Assembly (NCBI RefSeq): GCF_000327385.1
Contig: NW_008708301.1
Location: 2,523,765-2,587,764, forward strand
Source of the DNA: Lottia gigantea
Taxonomy: Eukaryota > Mollusca > Gastropoda > Lottiidae
Length of the DNA stretch: 64,000 nt
Reading direction: 5' to 3'
A program made the position numbers and the translations under genes. Under the pieces are notes generated by a model. The model was not told the origin of the DNA, did not search any database, and saw only the letters and a program-made list of their open reading frames with translations. Positions 44,501 through 55,200 of this stretch are shown here, in pieces (positions within the stretch are counted from its first letter, which is position 1; the number at the start of each line of letters is the position of its first letter).

Positions 44501-47500
44501 AGAATTATTTTATTATACAATTGAGAATTAATATTGTTAAAATGAGAATTATTTTATTATACAATTGAGAATCAATATTGTTAAAATGAGAATTAGTATT
44601 ATTATACAATTGAGAATTAATATTGTTAAAATGAGAATTAGTTTTATTATACAATTGAGAATTAATATTGTTAAAATGAGAATTAGTTTTATTATACAAT
44701 CGAGAATTAATATTGTAAAATTGAGAATTAGTATTGTTGAAGTGAGAATTAGTATTATTATATAATTGAGAATTAGTATTGTTAAAGTGAGAATTAGTAT
44801 TGTAATCTTTGATATTTACCCATCTTTTAGGATATTTATATTAAATTGATGACCAACTTTAATATAGGCCTTTTTGTGACTTTCCTTCCAGTTATCAATA
44901 CATGAATATAATAATTTCAAATTTGTACTCAGACCTACATAAAGTTGTTTAAATTCTTGCAATATTTCCTACAAGAAAAACAGAAATAACATTGATTAAC
45001 ATTCTTTCATATATTTTAACCAAGTTACATTCAGCTACCAGAAAACATGTCACCATTTAGCAGGTACATGCTAAAATAGTTCACTTGCCTGAAAAAAAGC
45101 ATCATTTGATGAAGACCTGTAAGCAAGTCCTTGTGATTATTGTGACCAGCTTTACAGAACTTTGAGCTCTGACTTCACTTGACTTTAGTATACTACGACT
45201 GTGTGAAGTTTTCCATTATAAAATATAAAGTACTAAGATGATATACTTACAAATTTAGACTGTTGCGTTTTGGGCATACTTGACGTAATGCACACTAACA
45301 GCATGAGTAAATTTAATTATTGAATATTTGTTGTGAGCAATTTAGATGCATGTAACAAATAGCAGAAGTTTCATACACTAAAATTGATCGCGAAAGTCTG
45401 CCAGCGCTTTCATAGTGGCAATGGCTTTAGGTTTAATTTGAGTTACAAAACAATTGCTAAAAAAATGACAATATCCAACTTGTTACCTGTCGTCTTTCTG
45501 TATATTCAGATGTTATTGTATGTAAATCAAATTCAACTGGCATTTCAGATTGTTTCAATTTCTTATGTCTGAGAACTAAAAAATAATTGTTCAAAATCAT
45601 GATAGTCATGAATAAAGCTACAATTACATGATTCTGCAAAAGCAATAAAAAACAAACTGTAGCAAAATCTTTCCAAATCCTTGACAAATCCAAGAATGTG
45701 ATTACATTTGTCCAGAAACTTGAACTAAACACCTGCGTAAGCTCAACAGATGACTCAGTGAGCAATTTTTTTAGTTTGCAGATGGCTAGATGAGGGAATC
45801 CTCTTTATGATGTCATTACTGTGGGGGATTCTCCTTTACTCCTCTGTTTCCTAACACAATACCACACAATTTATCTTTTATCTTGACAATTTTGAGGATT
45901 AGACATACAGCACATTTTGAGTTTGATTTTGAAGTGTGAGTTACAGCTATAGGATTCAGCTAATCCAAAGTAAATGCTAGAATTATAAAACCACATATTC
46001 TAGGCCATTAAAATAATCAATCAATAAAATGCTTCTTTCAATTAAGATGGCTTACCAGGCAAGGTAATATACTAGTGATTTCATCTTAAATAAGAATATT
46101 TGCCATTCAATCACAATATGAAATATTCAACCTTCTCATATATGATAATTAACAATATTTTCTCTCAAAATCTGACAAGAATTGTGCCTTCTGGAGTGTT
46201 TACTAACTAAAAACTAAACACATTTTCAAGAACAAGGACAAAAACTCATCAAATATTTTACAATATTTCTGTTTTTCATTAGGGTTTATCCTTGGGTGAT
46301 AACAAACACTCATGCCAAGTTTCGTCAAAATCCATCAAGAAACCAGCTCTCTATCGTGTCCACAAACAATTAAAGAACAAGGGCAATAACTCATAGTAAA
46401 TATTTTTCGATTCGTCTGATTTTCAATAGGATTCATCCTTGGGTGATAACAAACATTCACTACAAGTTTCATCAAAATCCATCAAGAATAGCACCTTCTA
46501 GAGTGTTTACAGGCTAAAAATTTAATGTTTTCAAGAACTTGGGCAATAACTCCAATTGTCTCAGCATAATACATCAAGATAATACCTTTAAAAAGATCTC
46601 TACCTCTATCTCCAATAGCTGTATTATTTTCTGCATCTTTATCTATTATCTGGGAAAAAAATGAAAAACATATTATTTGATATCATCTGGATGAATTTTA
46701 ACTAAATTCTGATTTCTGATAAATCTACAAGAAGTCACAAATTTCATAATTTACAAAAATTCAACTTTCATTTGGAAACTATATTGAATATGGTCTCAAT
46801 TTGGTTTAATTCTTTATCATCTTTTAACCGAGAAACATTTTTTGTTTGTTTCAAGAAACAATTATTTGAAAATTAACTTTGTTTGAATTCTGAACAATTG
46901 TTTTGCCAACAAATGTTTCGAGTCTGTCGTGCACGTTGAATAACAAATTTTTATGAAACATGTTCTGTCCTCAACCGATCAACATACAATATCTCATCAC
47001 ATGGAATAACATTTTATTTGAACCTTGTGACAAAGCGGCATACATCAGTTTTCTTTTGAATAATGTCCATCTAATGCGGTAAATAAAAACGTGAAAACAT
47101 AACAAGCTGTCTACATCTTGCTTTACTGATCTAAATCTGATGAAATAAAACCATCACAATGGCAAAATGAAATATCAATTCTGAAAAGTAAATACTTTAT
47201 AACATAAATATCTTGGTGCATAAAAACTTACTTCTAATTTATTGGAGCATTCCATCAGGAACCTATAGACTTTTGAAGTCTCACGTACAAAATTATCATG
47301 ATCAGGTCTATTCACTTCTAAAATTATAGATCTCTTCACCGCTTTATTCTTTACATTAAATATAATACATAACATTTAGTGAGCAAAGTTTAAATATCAA
47401 ATGAAATAAATGAGATCTTCATCATTCTTGCCTGGTAGAGACTGACAATGCTATATCCAAGCAATAACGTCATTCATGAGTGTAAGATTGCCTGGACATC

Positions 47501-49369
47501 AAGACAACTTTATCCATCAATCATATGAACTCATACTTCAATTGTTGTCAGCTAGACTCAGTTTGAGTACCAAATCAGGTACAAAACATTATGATATTCA
47601 GAGCCAACCTAAGTGTCAGCTTTCAGTCCCTCTAGTTTGTAAAAAAAGAACTCACCTGATCTGTGTTTGAAATATTGGTAGTATTCTAAAATAAACATAA
47701 CAATAAATTAGTAATAGTTGAAAAGATATAAATTATTATCAAAATATCAAGGTACATAGAGGTTTCAATAATTTATTATCAAAACAGGATGGAAACCACT
47801 AAGCTGTCATACAATGCCAGAAAACACTAACCTGTGATATCAGCCCAGCACATTTGATCAGGATTTTAAAAGCCTGTATCATATACAGTTTAGCATTTTC
47901 ATACAACTTCTGAAACAAAGAAAGTAAACATTTGTATATCTGGATATATCAGAATGACATTAACTCAATGTAATCTTGAGATAAACACCACTGTTGCCAA
48001 TAGATCCCATTAAATGTAGACAAAATTGAATATGGATTTACTATCTGAGGCCTCTGAGGTTATAAAATTGTAACAACCAGTATGATATAATCAAAATTTT
48101 AAGGCTTAATTGACCTGATGGGTTAGTAAAACTAAATGTAAAACTGATTTAAGAAACTGTCCCAATCAAATGACTGGCATGCTAAAATTATCTTTATAAA
48201 GTAGCTCTTGAAAAGGGTTATTGATGGCTGAGACTGTCACCAGGAGTGAATTGTTGCTGGGGCCTAATTTTGTGTTAAAGAGTGACAGGCTTAGCCCTTC
48301 GTTGCAAAGAGCTGAAGGCAGCGAAAAATTAAGAGTGGTGGTTTGGGGGCTCTATAACTAGGAAATCGTTAAAACAAGAAGACCCGGGAGCGCATTTTTC
48401 AAAATTCTAAGGTGCCTTAATCCCCATTAAAATGTTCATCTTCTGTGGTTATTGTCAAGCCTTGAAACTGCATTTTTGTGATTAAATATATTCAATTTCA
48501 AATTATGATGTAATCTTGCTAACACATTAGCACCACAGGTGAAATGTTTTTAAAGAAAAATAAGCACTATTTCCAGCAATCTGAAATTACTTAACAACAG
48601 CGCTGTGATAGCTTAAACCAAATTCTCCTTCTAAATACTTAAATATGTCGTCTGCTAATGTTTCGTCATTTTTGTCATCTCTCTGTCTGTAACAGAAAAA
48701 AGATAGCTTGCCAGGCAAGGTAACATACACATCTACCAGCTGTCAGAAATGATAACAAAGTCTTTAGTGGCTTCATATTGAAATCATCTACAAGTTAAGG
48801 CAAAACCTGAAACAGTTCATCAATTTATCATCAAATTCAAACATGAACAATGTCTCATCGACGTACACACAAGTTCAATAACTCTGAAACTTTTTATATG
48901 ATTATTGGTATTGAACTTGACCAAAATCTCATCAATAAATACATGCGTACCAAGTTTCATCAAAATCATAAAAATTGTAGTCTCTATCATGCCGACAAGC
49001 CAATTTTGACAAGTTTTTACTAAGTCAAGATAATAACTCGGAAACTCTAGACTATGAACTCTAAAAACTGTCCATCCGATTGTTACCAATTTAAAACTTG
49101 ACCAAGATCTCATCACCATTTCAATGTGGGCGTATAAAATTCATATCAATGATATGTCAAATGATAGGGTATTGGGCGTTATAGAGATTTACAGGAGTTG
49201 TTTTGGGTTGTAAAGGTGGGGAGGCCCGTAAAGAGGCTGGCCAGGCTTTGTAGAAAATAATATATACTTACATATTGGCAGTGATCCATTTGGATTTGGC
49301 CAAAAATATTTCACAGACATAACTTTCACACTGGTATATATCTTGTACATATTTATCAGAATCAGACAT
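32599..49369 (-). CDS. Divergent STAT transcription factor, complete
   Basis: Twenty-two minus-strand exons: 49272-49369, 48596-48686, 47832-47909, 47656-47685, 47232-47348, 46586-46649, 45487-45575, 44820-44968, 43671-43847, 43465-43527, 41525-41557, 41241-41300, 40645-40936, 40305-40397, 39653-39785, 36014-36084, 35643-35737, 35076-35236, 34697-34885, 34433-34493, 33861-34074, 32599-33033; about 930 residues, phases consistent. Recognised: coiled coil ending ELFERCFVVEVEP (STAT xFVVExQP); DNA-binding domain with RYRIVFETDLS and TMSLPMAIITGSNQ...LLWY; linker with PFWRWLQAILNLI; SH2 with IHGFVSRERTDQLL and Arg604 in GVFLLRFSES. Tyr703 (NKSYPNW) sits where STATs carry the activating phosphotyrosine. 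Unusual: the first 64 residues do not resemble the STAT N-domain, a GSKKGKGKGKAG insert precedes the DNA-binding domain, and an acidic run (721-746) plus KRKKPK lies in the transactivation region. The exon 2 donor (gttaag) is weak and chosen by phase; exons 1-4 are least certain. It cannot be assigned to one vertebrate STAT. Confidence 0.88.
33273..33670. mobile_element. hAT-type non-autonomous element in the last STAT intron
   Basis: The element begins CAGGCCTGAGCA and its complement at the other end begins CAGGCCTGTGCA. It is flanked by TGCTAGAC (33265-33272) and TGCTAGAG (33671-33678), an 8-bp target duplication with one mismatch, which is characteristic of hAT transposons. The 398-bp interior is GC-richer than its surroundings and contains gcggcttgtgg- and gtccgcagcc-like patches. 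No transposase frame is present. Confidence 0.8.
33975..34070 (-). repeat. In-frame trinucleotide repeat coding the STAT acidic tract
   Basis: A (GAT)-rich run on the coding strand makes 26 consecutive residues that are nearly all Asp or Glu (residues 721-746), with a few Asn and Gly. The plus strand shows repeated tcatca. Length polymorphism is likely because the run is a simple repeat within an exon. Confidence 0.85.
36120..38995. repeat. Large minisatellite with repeated AGGTCA motifs in a STAT intron
   Basis: About 2.9 kb between exons 39653-39785 and 36014-36084. The right part (about 37480-38995) is about 47 copies of a 31-33-bp unit with the pattern aaatataggtcagtg, gttaaaagtaaaacatg. 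The left part (36120-37400) mixes related 26-30-bp units with phrases such as gatgacaccatatgaatg, arranged in a higher-order period of 349 bp (36302 and 36651 start the same phrase). Most units contain AGGTCA, and many contain the full AATATAGGTCA. The array faces the gene antisense; on the STAT coding strand the motif reads TGACCTATATT. Confidence 0.95.
41780..43265. repeat. Minisatellite, about 40 copies of a 37-bp unit, in a STAT intron
   Basis: The unit consists of actcaatatataatctaaca, then tactgtctgactgagtt. Most differences are single bases (gttactc/gttgctc, cata/caaa) or loss of a few bases. It fills most of the intron between exons 43465-43527 and 41525-41557 and ends about 200 bp from the former. 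Confidence 0.95.
44355..44812. repeat. Minisatellite, about 10 copies of a 45-bp AT-rich unit, in a STAT intron
   Basis: The unit is built from two related halves, gagaattaatattgttaaaat and gagaattagtattattatac. The array ends within 10 bp of the donor of exon 44820-44968. It stays open in several frames on both strands because of the unit, not because it codes. Confidence 0.92.
46170..46560. repeat. Interspersed repeat with an internal partial dimer
   Basis: Two copies of a unit of about 150 bp share ccttgggtgataacaaaca, aagtttc-tcaaaatccatc and ttttcaagaac. Phrases of this kind (aagggcaataactc, caagtttcatcaaaatcc) also occur at about 48830-49135 and recur in mollusc genomes as old interspersed repeats. 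I judge these to be relics; their superfamily is not clear from sequence alone. Confidence 0.55.
48830..49140. repeat. Second relic of the interspersed repeat, in STAT intron 1
   Basis: It contains ataactcggaaactc, accaagtttcatcaaaatc, cgtacacacaagttc and ends caatgtgggcgtataaaa, a terminal phrase similar to the complement of atacgcccacatctctctgt at 62330. It shares phrases with 46170-46560. Confidence 0.5.
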
Positions 49370-49498
49370 TTTCTTTGTTGTTTACCTAAAGCTCAGATCA
49401 TTGACTGCTGGTTAAATGTTTTCCCTACAAAATGTTAATCTATCTTGTGATACCCACATCTTGGTGACATTTTTTAAAATAAACTAGAAAATATTACT

Positions 49499-49650
49499 AC
49501 AGAGGAGCCTTGTTATCCGGTTGCTGATAATCCGGAAACCCCAACACATTTTACTGGGAACAGAATATAATTTTACTATGTAAAATTACCCGTTAATCCG
49601 GTGATATGGTTTCTGATTCCACATGTCTGGAACCATTGGGAACCAATTAA
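49499..49650. mobile_element. Fragment resembling a pogo/Tigger transposon end
   Basis: The sequence cagaggagccttgttatccgg, followed by gataatccgg and later gttaatccgg, resembles the stacked ATCCGG phrases of pogo/Tigger termini. No partner end was found, so this is a fragment at best. Confidence 0.35.
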
Positions 49651-50216
49651 TAATTTTTTATAGTAATTAGTATTCATAATCTGTCTGACAGGTATGTTTT
49701 AAACTCATTCTGTAGTAGACATTTACAAAAAACTTTGTCTGTCACACCCAAGATTTACTACTTCAGTTTCATTTATCAAACTAACCATAGAACTGATCAG
49801 TATATAGTTCTATGCCCTAACATATCATTGTAATGTCAGCAGTTAATTAATCTGCAGTCGCCTACTCGAAAAACTCATTTCTAACAATTTTGAGACAACA
49901 TCTTCTCAAAACTTTCATCTTTTCGGTTTGGGCTCAATTCTGTGTGCCTGTTGTGAATCACAAGCAATGGCATTTTGACTCAGACCTTTAATTAAAGTCT
50001 ATATTCCACCTTTCTGAGAGATTTTGGTACTGATAGATAAATTAAGGTTATTAAATTATGCTGAGTATTAATAGGACTAGGCCTACAGAAGCCCTCAATT
50101 ACATGTAATGCTAGTCCTAGCAGAGACCCCGTCCCAGTATTGATATAAAATTGCTTGGTTTTAATTCCTTATAGTGACAGTGACACAGTGACACAGTGAC
50201 AACTCTGTTTACTTAC

Positions 50217-50350
50217 CTTGAATAGTCTTTAAATAATGTAATAAATGCATGGATGGCATTAAATGCGAATGGGAAACGTTTGCAATCGGCTTCTTTGAAA
50301 GCATTTCCCGGAGAATTGATAGTAAATAGAAGTAGGGCAAGAGGGAAATC
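50217..50350 (-). other. Likely non-coding first exon of STAT
   Basis: The minus strand reads ATTCAAG followed by gtaagt, a consensus donor whose exon edge is 50217. The acceptor immediately upstream of the STAT start codon (exon edge about 49385, pattern ctttag) could join to it. The upstream limit of the exon is a guess. No long ORF is present. Confidence 0.4.
50291..50315. promoter_or_regulatory. STAT-type (GAS) site in the STAT promoter region
   Basis: TTCTTTGAA (50291-50299) is a perfect TTCNNNGAA site. Next to it TTCCCGGAGAA (50305-50315) is a looser, TTCN5GAA version. They lie within or just above the proposed first exon of the STAT gene. A single such site is expected about every 3 kb by chance in this base composition. 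Confidence 0.3.
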
Positions 50351-51182
50351 CGACAGCTAGGCTAGTTTTTGAGGACCTATAAGGGAAAAAATTTAAACAT
50401 TTATTCTGATTGGTTACTTATTTCAATGTATCTTTTAAATTTAAACTCAATCAATTCAAATTTTATCAATAAAAGTTATGACAGGTACCTTGTTTTCATT
50501 TTGGTAAATGGGTTTTATAGTTTTCCCTGACAGGTCCCCAATGAATTCCCAAGGAAATGAAGGGAAAAAATGAAATATCTTATAACAACCGAAGACAGAT
50601 AAATACTGCCGACGAATCAAATATAAGGGAACAACGAAAAAGTACATAAAACAAACATGATTTTAATATTTTTATTTAAATCAATTGTTAATTCATTTCA
50701 TATCAAACAATTTCAACATTCTTCATTAACAGCAAAGTTTTGTTCATACCCTTCGGCTGTTAAGAGATATAAATGAGAATTATCTTTCCTTTTATGTGAC
50801 GTCGCTGTCATCGCCCTCAAAATGTTACACAGCAAATCTGCCGAGTGAAATTAAACGATCTCTATTTAACTGTGTAAATATTTTGAGATCAAACATTTTA
50901 CAGGTATGGTCTGGTCTGCCGGTCTGATTTTGGGGTTACGACTTTTTGAAGGAAATTTGCTGGAATGAATTAAAATATGAAGTGAATATCGAGACTAGGA
51001 AGTGTGTGTATGTGGTGGGGGTGGGGGGGGATTTACTGGATTGACACATGACAGTATTGAACTTGCAAGAGTTTTTACTGCAAGGAATGTGTGAAGACAG
51101 TAGTTTTACAGTTTGATATTAGAGGGAGGGAGGTTTGTGGTTGAGGGAGGGTCAAGTCAACCATTGACTAGTTTACTTAATA

Positions 51183-52000
51183 CAGTGGTGTAACCTATTT
51201 TCGTGGATATAGATTCAACACCGAATTTCGTCAAAGTTAAAAAACGAATTTTTTTTTTACGTCTTAGATGTTTCATCAGATATTCTACAAAATGATTAAA
51301 ATTGGTTTATTTCGATTTTCTTTATGAATCCTTCACTTTGACCCATATTTCATGAGCAACCAACTCGGCAACGGCGGCAGAATGCATCACCTATTTTCGT
51401 GTACAATGTTTGATCTATAAATAAGTCTAGAAAAACACGCTGTATGGATACCGGGTGGTATAATTAACTTCTCTTAGTATTTATCTTTAATATCAATTCA
51501 TTATAACTAGTGACAATTCCTTCAAAGAACCACGATTTTAAAAAAAAAATAGTGACTGACAAAATAAGATACATAGCGTGATTTATTGCTAAAAGTCACT
51601 GAAACAACATAAGAATATGGCCCACTTTGTGTTCCATAGAAATTTTCTGCTGGCCCGGAATCCTCTAGTTGATCACGTGACTTCATTCGTTGGACTCCAT
51701 TCTAGCAGACGACACTTGGAATTCCGATTACTGCTTGGGATTATAAGGAAATTCGGCCGATAAAAAATGGTGACGTTTGGTAATAAGTGAAATCCGCCAT
51801 TTTGTATTTGTCAAAGTATACCTTAATAATTTTACCTTGCTTGATACTACTGAATTCATTCTTCTAGCTGATATTGTACAGAAAACCCATGTTTATCAAA
51901 ACAAGCAAATGCGAAGGTCACGCAAGGTCGCACATGTATATTATTAATCCTTTCCGGAAATCCACGATAAATAGGTTTCTACGATTAGGTTACTTGACTG
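51183..52000. mobile_element. TA-flanked inverted-repeat element upstream of the USP gene
   Basis: The left end reads cagtggtgtaacctatttt and the complement of the right end reads cagtcaagtaaccta, then cctatttatcgtggat; both have tcgtggat inward. TA flanks both ends (51181-51182, 52001-52002). The layout fits a degraded Tc1/mariner/pogo-like element of 818 bp. It contains no clear transposase frame. Its interior carries promoter-like motifs. Confidence 0.6.
51660..51810 (+). promoter_or_regulatory. Putative USP20/33 promoter
   Basis: It contains a palindromic E-box TCACGTGA (51673-51680), AAAATGGTGACG (about 51765-51776) and CCGCCATTTTG (51794-51804). The last two resemble YY1-type elements of TATA-less promoters. 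They lie 450-600 bp before the first coding exon in a patch with more G+C than the surroundings. The start site is inferred only. Confidence 0.35.
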
Positions 52001-52266
52001 TATAATAAGTAGGTAAGACTTAAGTCTTACTCTACTCTAGTGACTCTACTGTCTTAAGTCAGTGATTGTTAGAAGAAGTTCCGTCTTTGACTCATGAGTC
52101 TCTTAGCCTTTTCAGATACATTCAGCATTTTTTCTTGCAGACTTTTGAAATGATTGTTGACAATATCTGATGTTTTTGCTGCTGTCAAATTATAAGTTAC
52201 TACGAATGGAATCTATTTCCATAGTTTTTCAACAATATTTGCTAATTCATTTCATTTAGATTTAAA

Positions 52267-55200
52267 ATGCAGAGAGAAAAGGTTTCTGACTGTTTTCATG
52301 TTAATACAGTGAGTGCTGACATCTGCTGGGATCAACTAAAGTTGAAACAAAATGTAAGTCATAATGGCAAATTGTTAAAATTTTTGCTCAGCTGATTTCA
52401 ATATATTGAGTTCTCCAAAATGTTGCCCTAAATTACCTGATGATTTGTTTGTTACCAGTACTAATGTTAATCTTAAACGCATCTGCCATCTAATTCAGTG
52501 TATAGCTTTTGTTGTAGCATGTCCACATAGTTAAAGTTGATGATTTTTATTGGTTTGTATCACATTTGGGTTATATTGGTTTAAGATCATTTTGGATTTT
52601 GGATGTAAAGATTAATTGTCACTGTTTCAATGTATTATAGGTAGAAGAATGTGACTCATGTCCAGCAACTTCTCCACATCTATGGTATTGTCTTTATAAA
52701 GACTGTCATTATATTGGATGTGGTGAAAATGCAGAAGATCACAGTTTAAAACATTTTGAGGTTTGTTCAGTTTGTAGCTGATTTTGTTTGTTTACAATTT
52801 TAGTATATGAGCCTTTATATGATTCATCACCAATGGTCCAATATTTTGGCACTTGAGACCACCTACCCTATTTGAAATTATGTCTGCCGTATCCCTTGAA
52901 ATAATTTGAAATATGTGTGGAGTTTCTGATTTATGAAGAAAGTTTAAATTTCAGAAATCTCTGTTTATCTCAATTGTTCAAGTCTATTCCAGATGTAACT
53001 CTAAATTCGTTTTTGTCAAGGTGTTTGATTGGCGGAATATTTAGTTATCAGCTATTAAGATATTTCTAGTTAGAACTAATCCCACAGAATCTTGTAGATG
53101 ATGACACTCGCTACTGATTCCTTCTACCGTGATGTGTAAGTGCATTTATAATGAAACTCTGTCAGTCAAACAAATTGCTGAGAAACAAGCTCCATGTTGA
53201 ATTATTTGTGTTTCAGGAGAAGAACCATAATTTAACCATCAATTTAATGACATTAAGAATATGGTGTAATAAATGTGAAATTGAAGTTTTTCCTGATAAT
53301 AATAACCCACCATTGCTGTAAGTAGAAGCAATTTTTTGTATTTTTCATATCTCCAGATTGCCAAGGACATTGCGTATGCATTCCTTAACCTCATTTCACC
53401 CTGAAATACCAAACAGTTTCTTTTTTTCTCACATCAATGTTAAAGGGACCTAATCAGGTTTTCTTGCCTTTAATTTATATTGGGAGACTCTCTATTTGAA
53501 CCCTTGTGATTTCCTATCATTGATTTCATGTCTGATACACTTACATATGAGTATCTTTGAAACTAGATGATACACGTGTAATAACTGGTTTATTTGGTGG
53601 CCTCTTGAAATTTTGAATAGTAAGAAAACCTTGTAGCATTTGTAATTATCTTTATGTTGAATTAATGCTGTCTTGTTAATAGACTAACTGACTTCAGATT
53701 CTATTGATTATGTAAGTTTTTTGACATATGTAAAATAATGACATTTTATGATAGTATCCATGGAAACCGTCATCTATCACCACACCACACTGGTAAATCA
53801 GATATATCTAATGAGAGTTCACCACATAGAAGTGTATCTACATATGAAGATTCTGACTCAGATTATGAAGATGAGACTATTAAACCAAGAGGTGGGTCTG
53901 ACATTCATCGTTAAATTTTGTTCTATAGCAAAGTACCCAAATTCCTTATTTTTTATACCTCTAAAGCAATTTGGACGCATATTGTTGTCACTCTTTGCTT
54001 TTGTATGTCTTTTGTTTGGTCTGAATTTAAAAGATTAAATTTGAATGTTGACTTTTAGATTGATGTGAAAAGTAAACTATAAAATTCTCTACTTTTTTGA
54101 TACATGATTATATATTAAATAATTATCAAAATGCAATTTATGAACATTGTGGTCAGACCTTAGAATTAACATGACATTTGTAGATGAAATGCTCACTCCA
54201 CAAGCTACTGAGTTTGATTAAAAAATGACAGTGCCTAAATTGCTAGTTATCAATTCTTTCTCACTCTACAGGCCCCAATTATTATTATTTGACAAACTTT
54301 ACATTTGTGGTGGTGGTTTGAATCAAGGGACAATGATCCGAAAAAAGGTGACTTGATGCAAAAATACCAAAGTGTTGTGTATTGTCATGTTATAAAACAA
54401 ACTGAGAATACACAAATATAAGATACAAGATTGTGTCATTAAAAAATATATCAATTCATTTAAAATAGTTTTTTTTATTAACCTTACAGGGTTAACTGGT
54501 TTACAAAATTTAGGAAACACTTGTTATATGAATTCAGCTTTACAAGCTTTATCTAATTGGTAAGTATGTTTTATCATATACCATTTGCATATGATTTAGA
54601 GCTAGATCTAAAGAAAAAAAAAGAATATCAAGATAGTGCGCTTTCGAGAAGAAATATCCGGATATGATGCCTCAAGAATGCACAAATGAATAACCTAATA
54701 TTTTTTCTGGAAATGTTATGGAATCATTTTTAGAATAGAATTTTTTACAATAAAAATCTTATCTGTTACCCATGTCAATATTGGGATTGTTTGTCGAAGT
54801 TAAGTAATTACCAAGTTAGAACTGTAACCAGATACACTGGTCTTACCAGAATCTAATCATCTTCCTGTCAAGTTATCTTATTTTATTTCCATGATTGAGT
54901 GCTAAAAAATTGTTATTCTGTGTATTTATTAAAACAAAATTGAATGTTGATATTTTTTTGTTTTTATATAGTCCCCCTTTAACAAGATTTTTTCTGGATT
55001 GTGCTGGCTATGTACGACCTGATAAAGCACCACATCTTTCTCGAAATTATTTACGTCTTATCGTAGAACTCTGGCATAAAAAAAGGTAAGACTACTCTCT
55101 CTTAATGAGTTATATGATCTGTGCAATATCTGTGCAAGTTGTATAGGATAAGTTTTACTTAGTCAAAAGGAGTGTTCATGTATTTGATGTATTAGAAGCA

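Larger units (their letters stand above)
49386..52259. other. STAT/USP divergent intergenic region and 5' exons
   Basis: It contains a pogo/Tigger-like transposon end (about 49499-49650), a likely non-coding STAT first exon beside a strong donor (exon edge 50217, minus strand), two STAT-site-like palindromes (50291-50315), a cAMP-element-like tgacgtc (50797-50803), and a TIR-bounded element holding promoter-like motifs (51183-52000). The USP first exon is not coding and could not be placed exactly; an acceptor at 52258-52259 precedes its coding start. Confidence 0.55.

Noticed and set aside
44174-44765. Open frames on both strands rich in Ile/Asn
   Set aside because: They are readings of the 45-bp AT-rich minisatellite in a STAT intron.
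48230-48420. GC-richer patch in a STAT intron suggestive of an old element
   Set aside because: No inverted termini, target duplication or coding potential could be identified.
50797-50803. TGACGTC as a regulatory site
   Set aside because: A single short motif between divergent genes with no other support; mentioned only as part of the intergenic description.
53748-54038. 96-codon open frame in the USP gene
   Set aside because: It is in a shifted frame over the real exon 53755-53891 and continues into the intron.
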